Shown: positions 17,080-26,713 of the stretch, piece after piece
Layout: every line of letters begins with the position of its first letter
Position numbering within the stretch: the first letter of the stretch is position 1
Assembly (NCBI GenBank): GCA_910589195.1
Contig: CAJUTC010000009.1
Coordinates: forward strand, 1-64,000
Source: an uncultured Lachnospiraceae bacterium
Lineage (GTDB): Bacteria > Bacillota > Clostridia > Lachnospirales > Lachnospiraceae
Direction: 5' to 3'
DNA: 64,000 nucleotides
The notes under the pieces: model-generated
What the model was told of the DNA's origin: nothing
What the model saw: only the letters and a program-made list of their open reading frames with translations
Database searches by the model: none
Translations under genes and position numbers: made by a program

Positions 17080-20076
17080 TTACCGCAGAAGATACCCGTA
17101 GCTTGTTGCAACCGCATCCACAATCTGGCGGATCCCCTCTGGAATTTCTTCCGGCGTTGTTCCCACTGTATAATCTAAGGTTTTCCCAAACAGCCGAACC
17201 TTACAGCTTCCATTCTCCCGATTCGTTACAGCAAATCCCTGGTTTTTGCTGTTTTCCATATCCGCTTCGTTGGCAAATAGTGTAAACTTATCCAGATACG
17301 GCGCGCTGTCATAGGGGCAGAAGCTTTTACAGTTTCCGCATTCATTACACATGTAGTCCACATGAATAATCTGATGCATCGCTCTTTTCGGAACGGTAAG
17401 CGCAATATTGGCACGGTTGGGACATACCTCCACACAGTTTTCACAGACAGCCGAACAGGTTAAGCACCGGCTGCTTTCCGGCTTGCCGCTTTCTTTTAAC
17501 ATACGGCCTTTCTTCTCATAAATAACCGCTTCCTCTGCCGTTTCTTCAAAATCGGATGCCAGAACATTCTTTGCAATGGCTTCCGCTGCTATCCGTCCAT
17601 CCCGAATCCCCTCTACTACAGTTGCCGGGCCTTTTACCCCGTCGCCTGCCACATAGATGCCTTTTATGCTGGTTTCCATGGTTTCCGGATTCACCACTGC
17701 CCGTCCTCTTGCATCCACATCGATTCCAATAGAACGGTAAAAGTCTGAGGGAACCTGTTCCCCTACTGCCGCTATTACAGTATCGGCAGGAATCATCACC
17801 ATCTGGTCTGTTTCAGCCACGCCTCTTCTGCCGCTGGCATCATAATCGCCTAATACCATCTTTTTGCAGGTCAAAACGCCGGCAGAAAGGCTTACTGGGG
17901 CTAACAATTCTGCAAATTCCACCCCGTCTTCAATGGCCATTTCCAGTTCTTCCGCATCAGCAGGCATGTAGCGTTTTGTGCGGCGGTACACTAAGGAAAC
18001 CTTTTCCACTCCCGCGTTCCGCTTTGCCGCACGTGCTGTATCCATGGCAGTATTGCCGCCTCCGATTACCACAACCTGTTTTCCAAGTTCCACATTCCCG
18101 CCAGTTTCTTTAAAGTTCCGTAAAAATTCAAGAGCGTTTAAGGACTCTCCTTCCTCCAGCTTCAGGGTTCCCGGTTCATTGGCTCCTACTGCCAGAACCA
18201 CTGCCGAATAGGTATTTAACAATCCCTTAACGTCCTGGATTTCTTTTCCTGTTACCAATTCCACGCCCATGGCCCGGATCAGGGCCACATCTTTTTCAAT
18301 GGCTTCCTCCGAAATCCGGAAGCTGGGGATAATATTTCGCACCACGCCTCCAAGGGTTTTCTCCTTTTCAAACAGCGTTACCGAATAACCGCCTTTTGCC
18401 AGGAAGTAAGCGGCAGAAAGGCCCGCAGGGCCGCCGCCTACTACAGCTACCTTACTTCCAGATGCTGCCTTCTTTTCCCCTTTTGCCAAAATCTCTTCCA
18501 TCAAAGCCTGGTAACCGCCTTGGGCCGCCTTTAACTTAGCGCCTCGGATATTCACCGGATCTTCATAGAAATTCCTGGTACATTTACTCATACAGTTGTG
18601 AGCGCAAATGGTTCCAGTAATAAAGGGAAGAGGATTCTTTTCTGTAATTACCTTTAAGGCCTCCTGATACTTTCCTTCCCCAGTTAGCTTTAAGTAAGCG
18701 GTAATATCCTGATAAATGGGGCAACCCTCCTTACATGGAGCTACAAAGCAGTCAATCAGCGGCACCTCTTTTTTCATTTTTCTGGATGGAAGGGGCTTTA
18801 CCGCCTTTACATGGTAGGGATTTTCCTTTACCTGCTCTACCAGCTTTGCCACCTGTGCCCCGTCTACACCGGAAAATGGAGCTGCATCTTTTCCCGCAAA
18901 CAGCTCTCCAATCTGAGAAAGCCTCTGGTAGCCTCCTGGCTTCAGCATAGTGGTGGCCATAGTTACCGGCCAGATCCCGGCATCCACAATCTCTTCTATA
19001 TTAAACGCGTCCGCGCCGCCAGAATAGGAAATCCTAAGCTTCCCGCCAAAATCCTTTGAAAGTTTTGCCGCCACTGACATAGACAATGCGTACAGGGATT
19101 TTCCTGACATATACATTTCTTCGCCCGGAAGCTCCCCTGCCTTAATGTCAACAGGGAAGGTATTAGTAATCTTTACCCCAAACTGAAGTCCCTTTTCATC
19201 CGCTAAGGCCTGCAGGCGGTTTAACATAGGGATCGCGTCCTCATACTGCAAGTCGTCTTTAAAGTGGAAATCTCCAAAAGCCACATAATCATAGCCCATC
19301 TCATCCATCAAGTTCCTTGCGTATTCATAACCTAACAATGTGGGGTTGCATTTAATAAATGTATTGGTTTTTTTCTCCGTAAGAAGGTAGCTGGCAATCC
19401 GCTCAATTTCATCCGGAGGGCATCCGTGAAGGGTGGAAAGGGTAATGCTGTTACATATATTCGGAGAAATCCCCTCCACATCTTCTCTTGTCAAACGAGA
19501 GAACCGATCCAGGTTTTCCAAAAGCCACTGTCCGCACTCCTTAAAAACAGGAGTTTGGGATGCGTCTTTCATTCCCTCAATAAATTTGTCAATTTTCTCC
19601 GTTTGAATCCCGGCCAAATCGTACCCTACGCTCATATTAAACTGGAATCCATCCTTAGACCCTAATCCAAATTCCACTGCCATAACCTGACAGGCAAACC
19701 AGGCTTTCACATACTCATCAAACGCCTGGGGCACATATAGCTCCGTAGACCACTCCACATTGTAGCATTCATCGTCTGCTTTAATACAGGGTTTAGCAAC
19801 CGGAAGATCTTCCCCATCCAGCACCTGTACCGTTTTCAGCTCAAAAAACCGGCTCCCGGCATAGTAGGCCGCCATAATATTTTGTGCTAACTGGGTATGA
19901 GGCCCTGCCGCCGGACCGAAAGGCGTTTCCAGTTTTCTTCCGAACATCTCATACGTTTTCTCTTTCTCTGCCACAAATGGCCTATGGATTCCGAAAACCG
20001 TTCCGTAATTATTATGTTCCATCAGCATCCACTCCATTAACCCGGAAAATGGAATTGGCGTCATCTTATCACTCAT
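17080..20076 (-). CDS. ygfK: YgfK, putative selenate reductase subunit/flavin-FeS oxidoreductase
   Basis: 998 residues. N-terminus (~1-430) is a dihydroorotate dehydrogenase-like barrel (KTVQVLDGEDLPVAKP, ISYSGGADA). The middle (~455-860) is a GltD-like FAD/NAD part: cysteine-rich CKEGCPIYQD and CAHNCMSKC, then VVGGGPAGLSAAY, VVIGGGNTAMD and GIYVAGD. The C-terminus has 4Fe-4S motifs RCLTCSAVCENCVEVCP and CNECGNCKSFCP. The family was named for a proposed role in selenate reduction, but it sits in purine-catabolism clusters of many anaerobes, where an electron-transfer or reductive role in urate/purine breakdown is likely. It is 57 bases after ssnA. ATG at 20076 follows GAGGAAAG. Confidence 0.93.
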   Translation of the reverse strand: MSDKMTPIPFSGLMEWMLMEHNNYGTVFGIHRPFVAEKEKTYEMFGRKLETPFGPAAGPHTQLAQNIMAAYYAGSRFFELKTVQVLDGEDLPVAKPCIKADDECYNVEWSTELYVPQAFDEYVKAWFACQVMAVEFGLGSKDGFQFNMSVGYDLAGIQTEKIDKFIEGMKDASQTPVFKECGQWLLENLDRFSRLTREDVEGISPNICNSITLSTLHGCPPDEIERIASYLLTEKKTNTFIKCNPTLLGYEYARNLMDEMGYDYVAFGDFHFKDDLQYEDAIPMLNRLQALADEKGLQFGVKITNTFPVDIKAGELPGEEMYMSGKSLYALSMSVAAKLSKDFGGKLRISYSGGADAFNIEEIVDAGIWPVTMATTMLKPGGYQRLSQIGELFAGKDAAPFSGVDGAQVAKLVEQVKENPYHVKAVKPLPSRKMKKEVPLIDCFVAPCKEGCPIYQDITAYLKLTGEGKYQEALKVITEKNPLPFITGTICAHNCMSKCTRNFYEDPVNIRGAKLKAAQGGYQALMEEILAKGEKKAASGSKVAVVGGGPAGLSAAYFLAKGGYSVTLFEKEKTLGGVVRNIIPSFRISEEAIEKDVALIRAMGVELVTGKEIQDVKGLLNTYSAVVLAVGANEPGTLKLEEGESLNALEFLRNFKETGGNVELGKQVVVIGGGNTAMDTARAAKRNAGVEKVSLVYRRTKRYMPADAEELEMAIEDGVEFAELLAPVSLSAGVLTCKKMVLGDYDASGRRGVAETDQMVMIPADTVIAAVGEQVPSDFYRSIGIDVDARGRAVVNPETMETSIKGIYVAGDGVKGPATVVEGIRDGRIAAEAIAKNVLASDFEETAEEAVIYEKKGRMLKESGKPESSRCLTCSAVCENCVEVCPNRANIALTVPKRAMHQIIHVDYMCNECGNCKSFCPYDSAPYLDKFTLFANEADMENSKNQGFAVTNRENGSCKVRLFGKTLDYTVGTTPEEIPEGIRQIVDAVATSYGYLLR

Positions 20077-20132
20077 TATTCTTTCCTCCTGAATTTCATT
20101 GCTCCGTTCCTGTCATCTGTGTCATAAGGAAA

Positions 20133-21464
20133 CTACCCGTTAATACTCTTCCACAGCTTATCTGCCTCAGACCTGACGTCGGCCAAGGCCTTCTCCTCGT
20201 CAATCCCGATTAACACCCTATCTTTCATCAGCACCTTGCCATTGCACATAGTAGTGACTACGCTGCGCCCGGTCATGCCAAACAAAATATGGCCATTTAT
20301 ATTGGAAGCATTCATAGGGGTTCTTGGAATATAATCGGTAACGATCACATCCGCCGCTGCCCCTTCCTTTAATACGCCAAGCTCTTTCTTAAAATACCTT
20401 CCGGCAATTTTAGCATTCCCCTCAAACAGCATTTTAGGCACCTCGCCCCATGCCGCGGTAGCATCGCAAAGGTGATGCTTATGAAGCACATTGGCCACTT
20501 TATACGATTCCAATACATCGTGGGTATATCCGTCTGTCCCAAGACCGGCAAGCACCCCATGATGGACAATTTCCATGGTAGGCGGGCAGCCGCAGGCATT
20601 GCCCATATTGGATTCCGGATTATGTACCACCATAGTATCCGTTTCCTTTAATAATTCCATCTCATGGCGGTTCACGTAAATGCAGTGGGCGGTAATGGTT
20701 TTTTGTCCCAATATATTCCAATCATACAGCCGATCTAAAATCCGTTTTCCATAGTGCTTTAAGCAATGATGGAGATCTTCAATTCCTTCCGCTACATGGA
20801 TATGGTATCCAACCCCATCTGGTTTATGTTCCTGGCAAAGAGCCATAGTTTCATCGGATATGGTAAAGGACGCATGCATTCCCATCATTCCGGCTATCAT
20901 ATCACTGTCATCCGCCAAAGCATGTTTGATAAACCGCTCATTTTCACGGATCGAGGCAAGGGATTTTTCCTTTCCGTCCCGGTCAGACACCTCATAGCAT
21001 AAACAGGTGCGGATTCCTAACTCCCTGGCCGCCTCTTCAATGGCTGACAGGCTGTCCGGTATGTGGCCGAAGCTGGCATGATGGTCAAATACGGTAGTTA
21101 CCCCGTTCTTAATACTGTCAATATAAGTAGTCATGGCGCTTTGTTTTATCTGTTCAATGGTAAGATGGCGGTCAATGGTCCACCACATTCCGTCTAAAAT
21201 ATCTAAAAATCCATGAGGATCGTATCCGTTAATGCTTAGGCCCCTGGCCATGGCGCTGTAAATATGCTCATGGGTATTAATGAAAGCTGGCATAATTACC
21301 CCGCCTTTTGCGTCAATAAATTCGGCATCCGGATATTCCTTCTTAATCAGATCCGTTTCTCCCACCTTAACGATCACGCTTCCATTTATTACCACTGCCC
21401 CGTTTTCATAGAAGGGATTAGCATCATTTCTTGTGATCAGACGCCCGTTTCCAATTACTTTCAT
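20133..21464 (-). CDS. ssnA: SsnA, amidohydrolase of the purine/selenium cluster
   Basis: 443 residues, aminohydrolase (ATZ/TRZ-guanine deaminase-like) fold, N-terminus MKVIGNGRLITRNDANPF. Metal and catalytic motifs: NTHEHIYSAMARG near residue 65, HIHVAE near 228, HCIYV near 260 and LGTDGY near 315. Named after an E. coli gene, and found with ygfK and xanthine dehydrogenase. A hydrolytic step on a purine-derived ring is likely; the substrate is unknown. It is the first gene of the leftward arm, with a promoter at 21630-21602 and AAAAGGAG before the ATG. Confidence 0.93.
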   Translation of the reverse strand: MKVIGNGRLITRNDANPFYENGAVVINGSVIVKVGETDLIKKEYPDAEFIDAKGGVIMPAFINTHEHIYSAMARGLSINGYDPHGFLDILDGMWWTIDRHLTIEQIKQSAMTTYIDSIKNGVTTVFDHHASFGHIPDSLSAIEEAARELGIRTCLCYEVSDRDGKEKSLASIRENERFIKHALADDSDMIAGMMGMHASFTISDETMALCQEHKPDGVGYHIHVAEGIEDLHHCLKHYGKRILDRLYDWNILGQKTITAHCIYVNRHEMELLKETDTMVVHNPESNMGNACGCPPTMEIVHHGVLAGLGTDGYTHDVLESYKVANVLHKHHLCDATAAWGEVPKMLFEGNAKIAGRYFKKELGVLKEGAAADVIVTDYIPRTPMNASNINGHILFGMTGRSVVTTMCNGKVLMKDRVLIGIDEEKALADVRSEADKLWKSING

Positions 21465-21601
21465 AGCTTTTCTCCTTTTCCAATTTTTCCTTGGGTCATG
21501 TTTGGTTCATTCCTGTTTTGGCCTATCTTTTCTGCACAAAAAACAAGCCATTTTATATGCAACTTGCACAATTCACCCTGCTGCATCATCTTGATACCTT
21601 A

Positions 21602-21630
21602 ATATTATCACTATGAGGCCTGCTTTGCAA
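21602..21630 (-). promoter_or_regulatory. Promoter for the leftward ssnA operon
   Basis: TTGCAA, 17 bases, TAATAT on the minus strand, ~140 bases before ssnA. Its -35 box abuts the large palindrome at 21632-21678. Confidence 0.75.
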
Positions 21631-21631
21631 G

Positions 21632-21678
21632 GGGAAATACAAAAAAATTTAGAATATCTAAAAATTTTTGTATTTTCC
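21632..21678. promoter_or_regulatory. 47-base inverted repeat between the two divergent promoters (likely regulator operator)
   Basis: Left arm GGGAAATACAAAA...TTTAGA and right arm TCTAAA...TTTTGTATTTTCC are near-perfect mirror images, ~22 bases each around a 3-base centre. It fills the space between the leftward -35 (21625-21630) and the rightward -35 (21681-21686). It is the best candidate site for the YheO-type regulator encoded beside it, or for another dimeric regulator. Confidence 0.65.
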
Positions 21679-21680
21679 TC

Positions 21681-21708
21681 TTGCAATTCCAATTTTTTGT
21701 GCTATGAT
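21681..21708 (+). promoter_or_regulatory. Promoter for the rightward regulator/ygeX operon
   Basis: TTGCAA, 16 bases, TATGAT on the plus strand, ~38 bases before the regulator ATG. Confidence 0.7.
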
Positions 21709-21746
21709 GGATATAGAAAGCAAACAACATTAAGGGAGGGATGTAA

Positions 21747-22415
21747 ATGAACAACCACACACTAGAATTATTAATCCAGGTTGCCCACGGATTCGCAAAG
21801 CAATTCGGGAGCGACTGCGAGATTGTAATCCATGACTTAAAATCAACCGATCCGGAGCGCTCTATCCTCCATATCGAAAATGGGCATATTACTAATCGAA
21901 AGGTAGGCGGCGCGCCTTCCAGGGTTGTATTAGAAGCTATGGACGCAGTTTGGAAACATCCCGAATCTCTGAAGGATCACTTAGGCTACTTAACCAAAAC
22001 TTCCAATGGGAGAATCTTAAAGTCCAGCACCATGTATATCCGGGATGATTCCGGAAATATCCGCTATATGTTATCCATCAATCATGACATTACCGGATTG
22101 ATCAGCTTTGACCAGGCCATTAAAGCTCTGATTGAAACAGAAGAGCAGGCCGCCAAGCAGCCGGAACAGATTGTTACCAATGTGACGGATTTGCTGGATA
22201 ACTTAATTGAACAGTCTGTGGTCTTAGTGGGAAAGCCTGCCGCCCTGATGAATAAAGATGAAAAGATCCGCGCAATCCAGTTTTTAAATGACGCAGGAGC
22301 CTTCCTGATTACAAAATCCGGTGACAAAGTTTCCAAATACTTTGGAATCTCAAAGTTTACCTTATACAGCTATATTGATGTAAACAGGAAACATAATGAA
22401 GAAACTGCGTCATAA
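21747..22415 (+). CDS. YheO/DauR-type transcriptional regulator (PAS-like plus helix-turn-helix)
   Basis: 222 residues. Residues ~5-115 are the YheO-like PAS domain (LLIQVAHGFAKQFGSDCEIVIHDL, SSTMYIRD). Residues ~165-215 are the C-terminal HTH (DKVSKYFGISKFTLYSYI). Such proteins sense small ligands and often control amino acid or nucleoside catabolism; DauR is the best studied. It replaces the sigma-54 regulator YgeV of the E. coli cluster. It is the first gene of the rightward arm, next to the shared divergent control region, so it probably controls both arms and itself. ATG at 21747 follows GGGAGGG. Confidence 0.88.
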   Translation: MNNHTLELLIQVAHGFAKQFGSDCEIVIHDLKSTDPERSILHIENGHITNRKVGGAPSRVVLEAMDAVWKHPESLKDHLGYLTKTSNGRILKSSTMYIRDDSGNIRYMLSINHDITGLISFDQAIKALIETEEQAAKQPEQIVTNVTDLLDNLIEQSVVLVGKPAALMNKDEKIRAIQFLNDAGAFLITKSGDKVSKYFGISKFTLYSYIDVNRKHNEETAS

Positions 22416-22477
22416 ACCAAAATGTATCAATTCAGCAGAACCTCTGCTGACACGGTAATAAAAAGGAGGAATCACAC

Positions 22478-23686
22478 ATGAACCAGCCAATGAAATGGGT
22501 AGAAAACCAGATGCCAAAAACTTCCGATTCCCAGTTGAAAGTAATGGCTCTGGAGGAAATCAAAAAAGCCAGAACGTTCCATGAAAGCTTTCCCCAGTAC
22601 AGCAGAACGCCTTTAAGAAAACTGGAGGAAATGGCAAACTACTTAGGTCTAAAGGAAATCTATTTAAAAGATGAGTCCTACCGTTTCGGCTTAAATGCTT
22701 TTAAAGTATTAGGTGGCTCTTTCGCCATGGCCCGCTACATAGCCAAACAGACCGGAAAAGATGTTTCCCAGCTTCCCTACAAGGTGCTGACCTCAGAGGA
22801 ACTGAAAGAAGAATTCGGACAGGCAACATTCTTTACTGCCACTGACGGAAATCATGGCCGGGGCGTAGCCTGGGCGGCAAACCGCTTAGGACAGAAATCG
22901 GTAGTTTTTATGCCAAAAGGCTCTACCAAGACCCGTCTTGAAAACATCCAAAAGGAAGGGGCACAAGCTACCATTGAAGAAGTAAACTATGATGAATGTG
23001 TCCGTATGGCTGCTGCTGCCGCTGAGAAAACGCCAAACGGCGTAGTGGTTCAAGACACTGCCTGGGATGGCTACGAAGAAATCCCGGCCTGGATTATGCA
23101 AGGCTATGGAACCATGGCCATGGAAGCCAATGAGCAGTTAGAAGAAATGGGCTGTGACCGCCCCACTCACGTATTCGTACAGGCAGGGGTAGGTTCATTA
23201 GCCGGCGCAGTTCAGGGGTATTTCGCAAACCGGTATCCCCAAAATCCTCCTACTGTAGTGGTAGTGGAAGCCGATGTAGCCGCCTGCCTTTACAAAGGGG
23301 CTGCCGCTGGTGATGGGGATTTAAGAATCGTAGACGGGGATATGCAGACCATTATGGCCGGCCTGGCCTGCGGCGAGCCAAATACTATTTCCTGGGATAT
23401 TTTAAAGAATCATGTTAAAGTATTTATCGCAGCCCCTGACTGGGTAGCCGCTAAGGGAATGCGGATGTTAGCTGCCCCCATTAAGGACGATCCACAGGTA
23501 ACCAGCGGGGAATCCGGAGCCGCTCCATTCGGCGCCCTGGCTGCCATAATGACCATGGATGAGTACAAAGATCTGCGTGACGCTATCGGATTGGATGAAA
23601 ATTCCAAAGTACTGCTCTTCTCCACAGAAGGGGATACGGATCCGGAACGTTACAAAAACATTGTATGGGAAGGAAAAGAGAGATAA
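22478..23686 (+). CDS. dpaL: Diaminopropionate ammonia-lyase (PLP enzyme)
   Basis: 402 residues, fold type II PLP enzyme. The PLP lysine is in FGLNAFKVLGG near residue 77; ATDGNHGRGVAW binds the phosphate side and SGESGAAPFGAL lies near the C-terminus. The E. coli homologue YgeX turns 2,3-diaminopropionate into pyruvate and two ammonia. In this cluster such a product would come from opening a purine-derived ring, in line with published models of anaerobic urate breakdown. ATG at 22478 follows AAAAGGAGG. It follows the regulator by 62 bases, probably on one transcript. Confidence 0.95.
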   Translation: MNQPMKWVENQMPKTSDSQLKVMALEEIKKARTFHESFPQYSRTPLRKLEEMANYLGLKEIYLKDESYRFGLNAFKVLGGSFAMARYIAKQTGKDVSQLPYKVLTSEELKEEFGQATFFTATDGNHGRGVAWAANRLGQKSVVFMPKGSTKTRLENIQKEGAQATIEEVNYDECVRMAAAAAEKTPNGVVVQDTAWDGYEEIPAWIMQGYGTMAMEANEQLEEMGCDRPTHVFVQAGVGSLAGAVQGYFANRYPQNPPTVVVVEADVAACLYKGAAAGDGDLRIVDGDMQTIMAGLACGEPNTISWDILKNHVKVFIAAPDWVAAKGMRMLAAPIKDDPQVTSGESGAAPFGALAAIMTMDEYKDLRDAIGLDENSKVLLFSTEGDTDPERYKNIVWEGKER

Positions 23687-23796
23687 TCCTTTTTACCATA
23701 AAGCTTCATACTTCCGGCGGGGGATACGGGGTATTAAAAATTAAATATACAACCCACAATTCAAACAACCAAACAAATCTTATGGAGGACTGAATT

Positions 23797-25107
23797 ATGG
23801 ATTTCAATCAAATCAAAGAAGCGGCAAAAAATTATGAAGCAGATATGACAAAATTTTTACGTGACATTGTAAAGTTCCCCGGCGAAAGCTGCGGCGAGAA
23901 AGAGCATATCGACAGAATCGCGGAAGAAATGAGAAAACTGGATTTTAATAAGGTGGAGATCGACCCAATGGGAAACGTGCTGGGATACATGGGAACCGGC
24001 AAAACCTTAATCGCTTTCGATGCCCATATCGACACCGTAGGAATCGGAAACCGGGACAACTGGAAGTTTGACCCATATGAAGGATTTGAGTCTGAATCTG
24101 AAATCGGAGGCCGGGGTACCTCTGATCAGTTAGGCGGTATTGTTTCCGCTGTATATGGTGCGAAAATCATGAAAGATTTAGGCCTGTTAAGCGATGAATA
24201 CACCGTTTTAGTAACCGGAACGGTTCAGGAAGAAGACTGTGACGGCTTATGCTGGCAGTACATTATTAATGAAGATAAGGTACGCCCGGAATTTGTTGTT
24301 TCCACAGAACCTACTGACGGAGGCATCTACAGAGGCCAGAGAGGCCGTATGGAAATCCGTGTGGATGTAACCGGAGTTTCCTGCCATGGTTCCGCTCCGG
24401 AACGTGGCGATAACGCAATTTACAAAATGGCCGATATCCTTCAGGATATCCGTGCCTTAAATGAAAATGACGCAGAGGATGGCACCACCGTAAAAGGTTT
24501 GGTAAAGATGCTGGATGAAAAATACAATCCCCAGTGGAAGGAAGCCCGCTTCTTAGGCCGTGGCACCGTTACCACTTCCGAAATTTTCTTTACCTCTCCA
24601 AGCCGCTGTGCCGTAGCGGATTCCTGCTCTGTTTCTTTAGACCGCCGCATGACTGCCGGTGAAACTTGGGAAAGCTGCTTAGATGAAATCCGTGCCCTGC
24701 CAAGCGTGCAAAAATATGGAAAGGATGTAACCGTTTCCATGTACGAATATGCCCGTCCATCCTACAAAGAGCTGGTATATCCAATTGAATGTTACTTCCC
24801 CACTTGGGTCATCCCGGAGGATCACAAGGTAACTAAAGCACTGGAAGAAGCCCACAAGGGACTTTACGGAGATCAGAGGCAGGGCAATGCGGAAACCATA
24901 GAAATGAGGAAGGCACGCCCATTAACCGATAAATGGACCTTCTCTACCAACGGCGTTTCTATTATGGGACGGAATGGGATTCCATGCATCGGCTTCGGGC
25001 CAGGCGCGGAAGCACAGGCACATGCCCCCAATGAAAAAACCTGGAAAGACGATTTGGTAAGATGTGCTGCTGTTTATGCCGCCCTGCCAGCCTTATACTG
25101 CAAATAA
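23797..25107 (+). CDS. ygeY: YgeY, selenium metabolism-linked M20 hydrolase
   Basis: 436 residues, M20 metallopeptidase/deacylase fold. Metal ligands: FDAHIDTVG near residue 75, EEDCDG (EE pair) near 145, STEPTDG near 170 and the C-terminal AQAHAPNE. The family sits with dpaL and ygeW in purine/selenium clusters. An amide or carbamoyl-amino acid hydrolysis step producing a diamino acid is likely, but its substrate is not established from sequence. ATG at 23797 follows ATGGAGGAC. A 110-base gap separates it from dpaL. Confidence 0.93.
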   Translation: MDFNQIKEAAKNYEADMTKFLRDIVKFPGESCGEKEHIDRIAEEMRKLDFNKVEIDPMGNVLGYMGTGKTLIAFDAHIDTVGIGNRDNWKFDPYEGFESESEIGGRGTSDQLGGIVSAVYGAKIMKDLGLLSDEYTVLVTGTVQEEDCDGLCWQYIINEDKVRPEFVVSTEPTDGGIYRGQRGRMEIRVDVTGVSCHGSAPERGDNAIYKMADILQDIRALNENDAEDGTTVKGLVKMLDEKYNPQWKEARFLGRGTVTTSEIFFTSPSRCAVADSCSVSLDRRMTAGETWESCLDEIRALPSVQKYGKDVTVSMYEYARPSYKELVYPIECYFPTWVIPEDHKVTKALEEAHKGLYGDQRQGNAETIEMRKARPLTDKWTFSTNGVSIMGRNGIPCIGFGPGAEAQAHAPNEKTWKDDLVRCAAVYAALPALYCK

Positions 25108-25299
25108 TAAACCAACCTGGCATCATCTTTTATCCGGATCCAGAACACTTTCCTGAATCCGGATCCACCTAAGGTTTCTTCTGGCAAATTTCTGCACAAA
25201 TTTGCCATCCCTGAAACCACAGCCACTGTTTTCCATCCGGATAACGGGCGCTACATAATCCAACACAATTTTAAATAATAGAAAAGGAGCAAACCGAAT
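25108..25299 (+). other. ygeY-ygeW spacer with two hairpins
   Basis: 192 bases without a gene. ATCCGGATCCA occurs twice (25132-25142 and 25157-25167); because ATCCGGAT is itself a palindrome the copies can pair as an 8-bp stem. A second perfect hairpin, GGCAAATTT, CTGCAC loop, AAATTTGCC, is at 25183-25206. Neither is followed by T's, so they look like mRNA processing or stabilising elements rather than terminators. Confidence 0.5.
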
Positions 25300-26493
25300 A
25301 TGAAAACTCTTCAGGATTACATTGACAAATTAAACGCTTTAAATTTCAAGGAAATGTACAATAATGATTTCTTTTTAACCTGGGAAAAGACCGATGAGGA
25401 ATTAGAGGCTGTATTTACCGTAGCGGATGCCCTTCGTTTTATGCGGGAAAACAATATCTCCACAAAAGTATTTGAAAGCGGCCTTGGCATTTCCTTATTC
25501 CGTGACAATTCCACCCGTACACGCTTCTCTTTTGCGTCTGCCTGTAACTTATTAGGTCTGGAGGTTCAGGATTTGGATGAAGGGAAATCCCAGATTGCCC
25601 ATGGAGAAACCGTTCGTGAAACTGCCAATATGATTTCCTTTATGGCAGACGTAATCGGTATCCGTGATGATATGTACATTGGCAAAGGCAATAAATATAT
25701 GCATGATGTGGTAGATGCCGTAACCGAAGGAAATAAAGCCGGTATCCTGGAACAGAAGCCAACCTTAGTAAACTTACAGTGTGATATCGATCATCCTACC
25801 CAGTGTATGGCAGATATGCTTCACATCATCCACGAATTCGGCGGCGTAGAAAACTTAAAAGGAAAAAAGCTGGCTATGACCTGGGCTTACTCTCCTTCTT
25901 ATGGAAAGCCTCTGTCCGTTCCTCAGGGTGTTATCGGGTTAATGACCCGTTTCGGCATGGATGTGGTTCTTGCTCATCCAGAAGGTTATGAGGTAATGCC
26001 GGAAGTAGAAGAAGTTGCAAAGAAGAACGCGGAAAAAACCGGCGGCTCCTTTAAGCGTGTCAACTCAATGGAAGAAGCTTTCAAAGACGCGGATATCGTT
26101 TATCCAAAAAGCTGGGCTCCTTTCGCCGCCATGGAAAAGAGAACCGATCTGTATGGCAAGGGCGATACCGACGGAATCAAGGCTCTGGAAAAAGAACTTC
26201 TGGCTCAGAACGCACAGCACAAGGATTGGGCATGTACCGAAGAACTGATGAAAACCACCAAGGACGGAAAAGCCCTGTACCTCCACTGCCTGCCGGCTGA
26301 TATTACCGGGGTAAGCTGCGAAACCGGCGAAGTGGACGCTTCTGTATTTGACCGTTACCGTGATCCGCTGTACAAAGAAGCCAGCTTCAAGCCATATATT
26401 ATTGCTGCTATGATCTTCCTTGCCAAGTTTGAAAACCCGCAGGAAATCTTAAAGAAATTAGAAGAGAGAAAAGCTCCCCGAATTTTTGAATAA
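25300..26493 (+). CDS. ygeW: YgeW, knotted carbamoyltransferase
   Basis: 397 residues, aspartate/ornithine carbamoyltransferase superfamily. The carbamoyl phosphate motif is SLFRDNSTRTRFSF near residue 70; DHPTQCMADM lies near 165 and HCLPAD near 330. It is longer than ornithine carbamoyltransferases (~330) because of family insertions in the knotted group. With carbamate kinase downstream it would run in the catabolic direction, releasing carbamoyl phosphate from a carbamoylated product of purine breakdown. Substrate remains uncertain. ATG at 25300 follows AAAAGGAG. A strong terminator follows at 26549-26580. Confidence 0.95.
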   Translation: MKTLQDYIDKLNALNFKEMYNNDFFLTWEKTDEELEAVFTVADALRFMRENNISTKVFESGLGISLFRDNSTRTRFSFASACNLLGLEVQDLDEGKSQIAHGETVRETANMISFMADVIGIRDDMYIGKGNKYMHDVVDAVTEGNKAGILEQKPTLVNLQCDIDHPTQCMADMLHIIHEFGGVENLKGKKLAMTWAYSPSYGKPLSVPQGVIGLMTRFGMDVVLAHPEGYEVMPEVEEVAKKNAEKTGGSFKRVNSMEEAFKDADIVYPKSWAPFAAMEKRTDLYGKGDTDGIKALEKELLAQNAQHKDWACTEELMKTTKDGKALYLHCLPADITGVSCETGEVDASVFDRYRDPLYKEASFKPYIIAAMIFLAKFENPQEILKKLEERKAPRIFE

Positions 26494-26548
26494 AGTATTT
26501 TAACATTGGCTGAATCTTGCTTTCAATTTTTAAGCCAGTCCTCAAAGG

Positions 26549-26580
26549 GCCGCCTGATTGTATGCCAGGCGGTTCTTTTT
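26549..26580 (+). terminator. Rho-independent terminator after ygeW
   Basis: GCCGCCTG, 9-base loop, CAGGCGGT followed by TCTTTTT. It separates ygeW from carbamate kinase, so the kinase-permease pair either has its own promoter in 26581-26713, which I could not pin down, or depends on read-through. Confidence 0.85.
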
Positions 26581-26713
26581 GCCTTATTTTAGGAAATCCC
26601 CTTGGATTTTCTATGGATACAAACATCCATACCTTAGTTCCCTCCAGATGAGAGCCAAAAAACAGGTAACTGTAATATGAAAAAGAACAAGAAAAAGGAA
26701 TAGGTGACAATAA

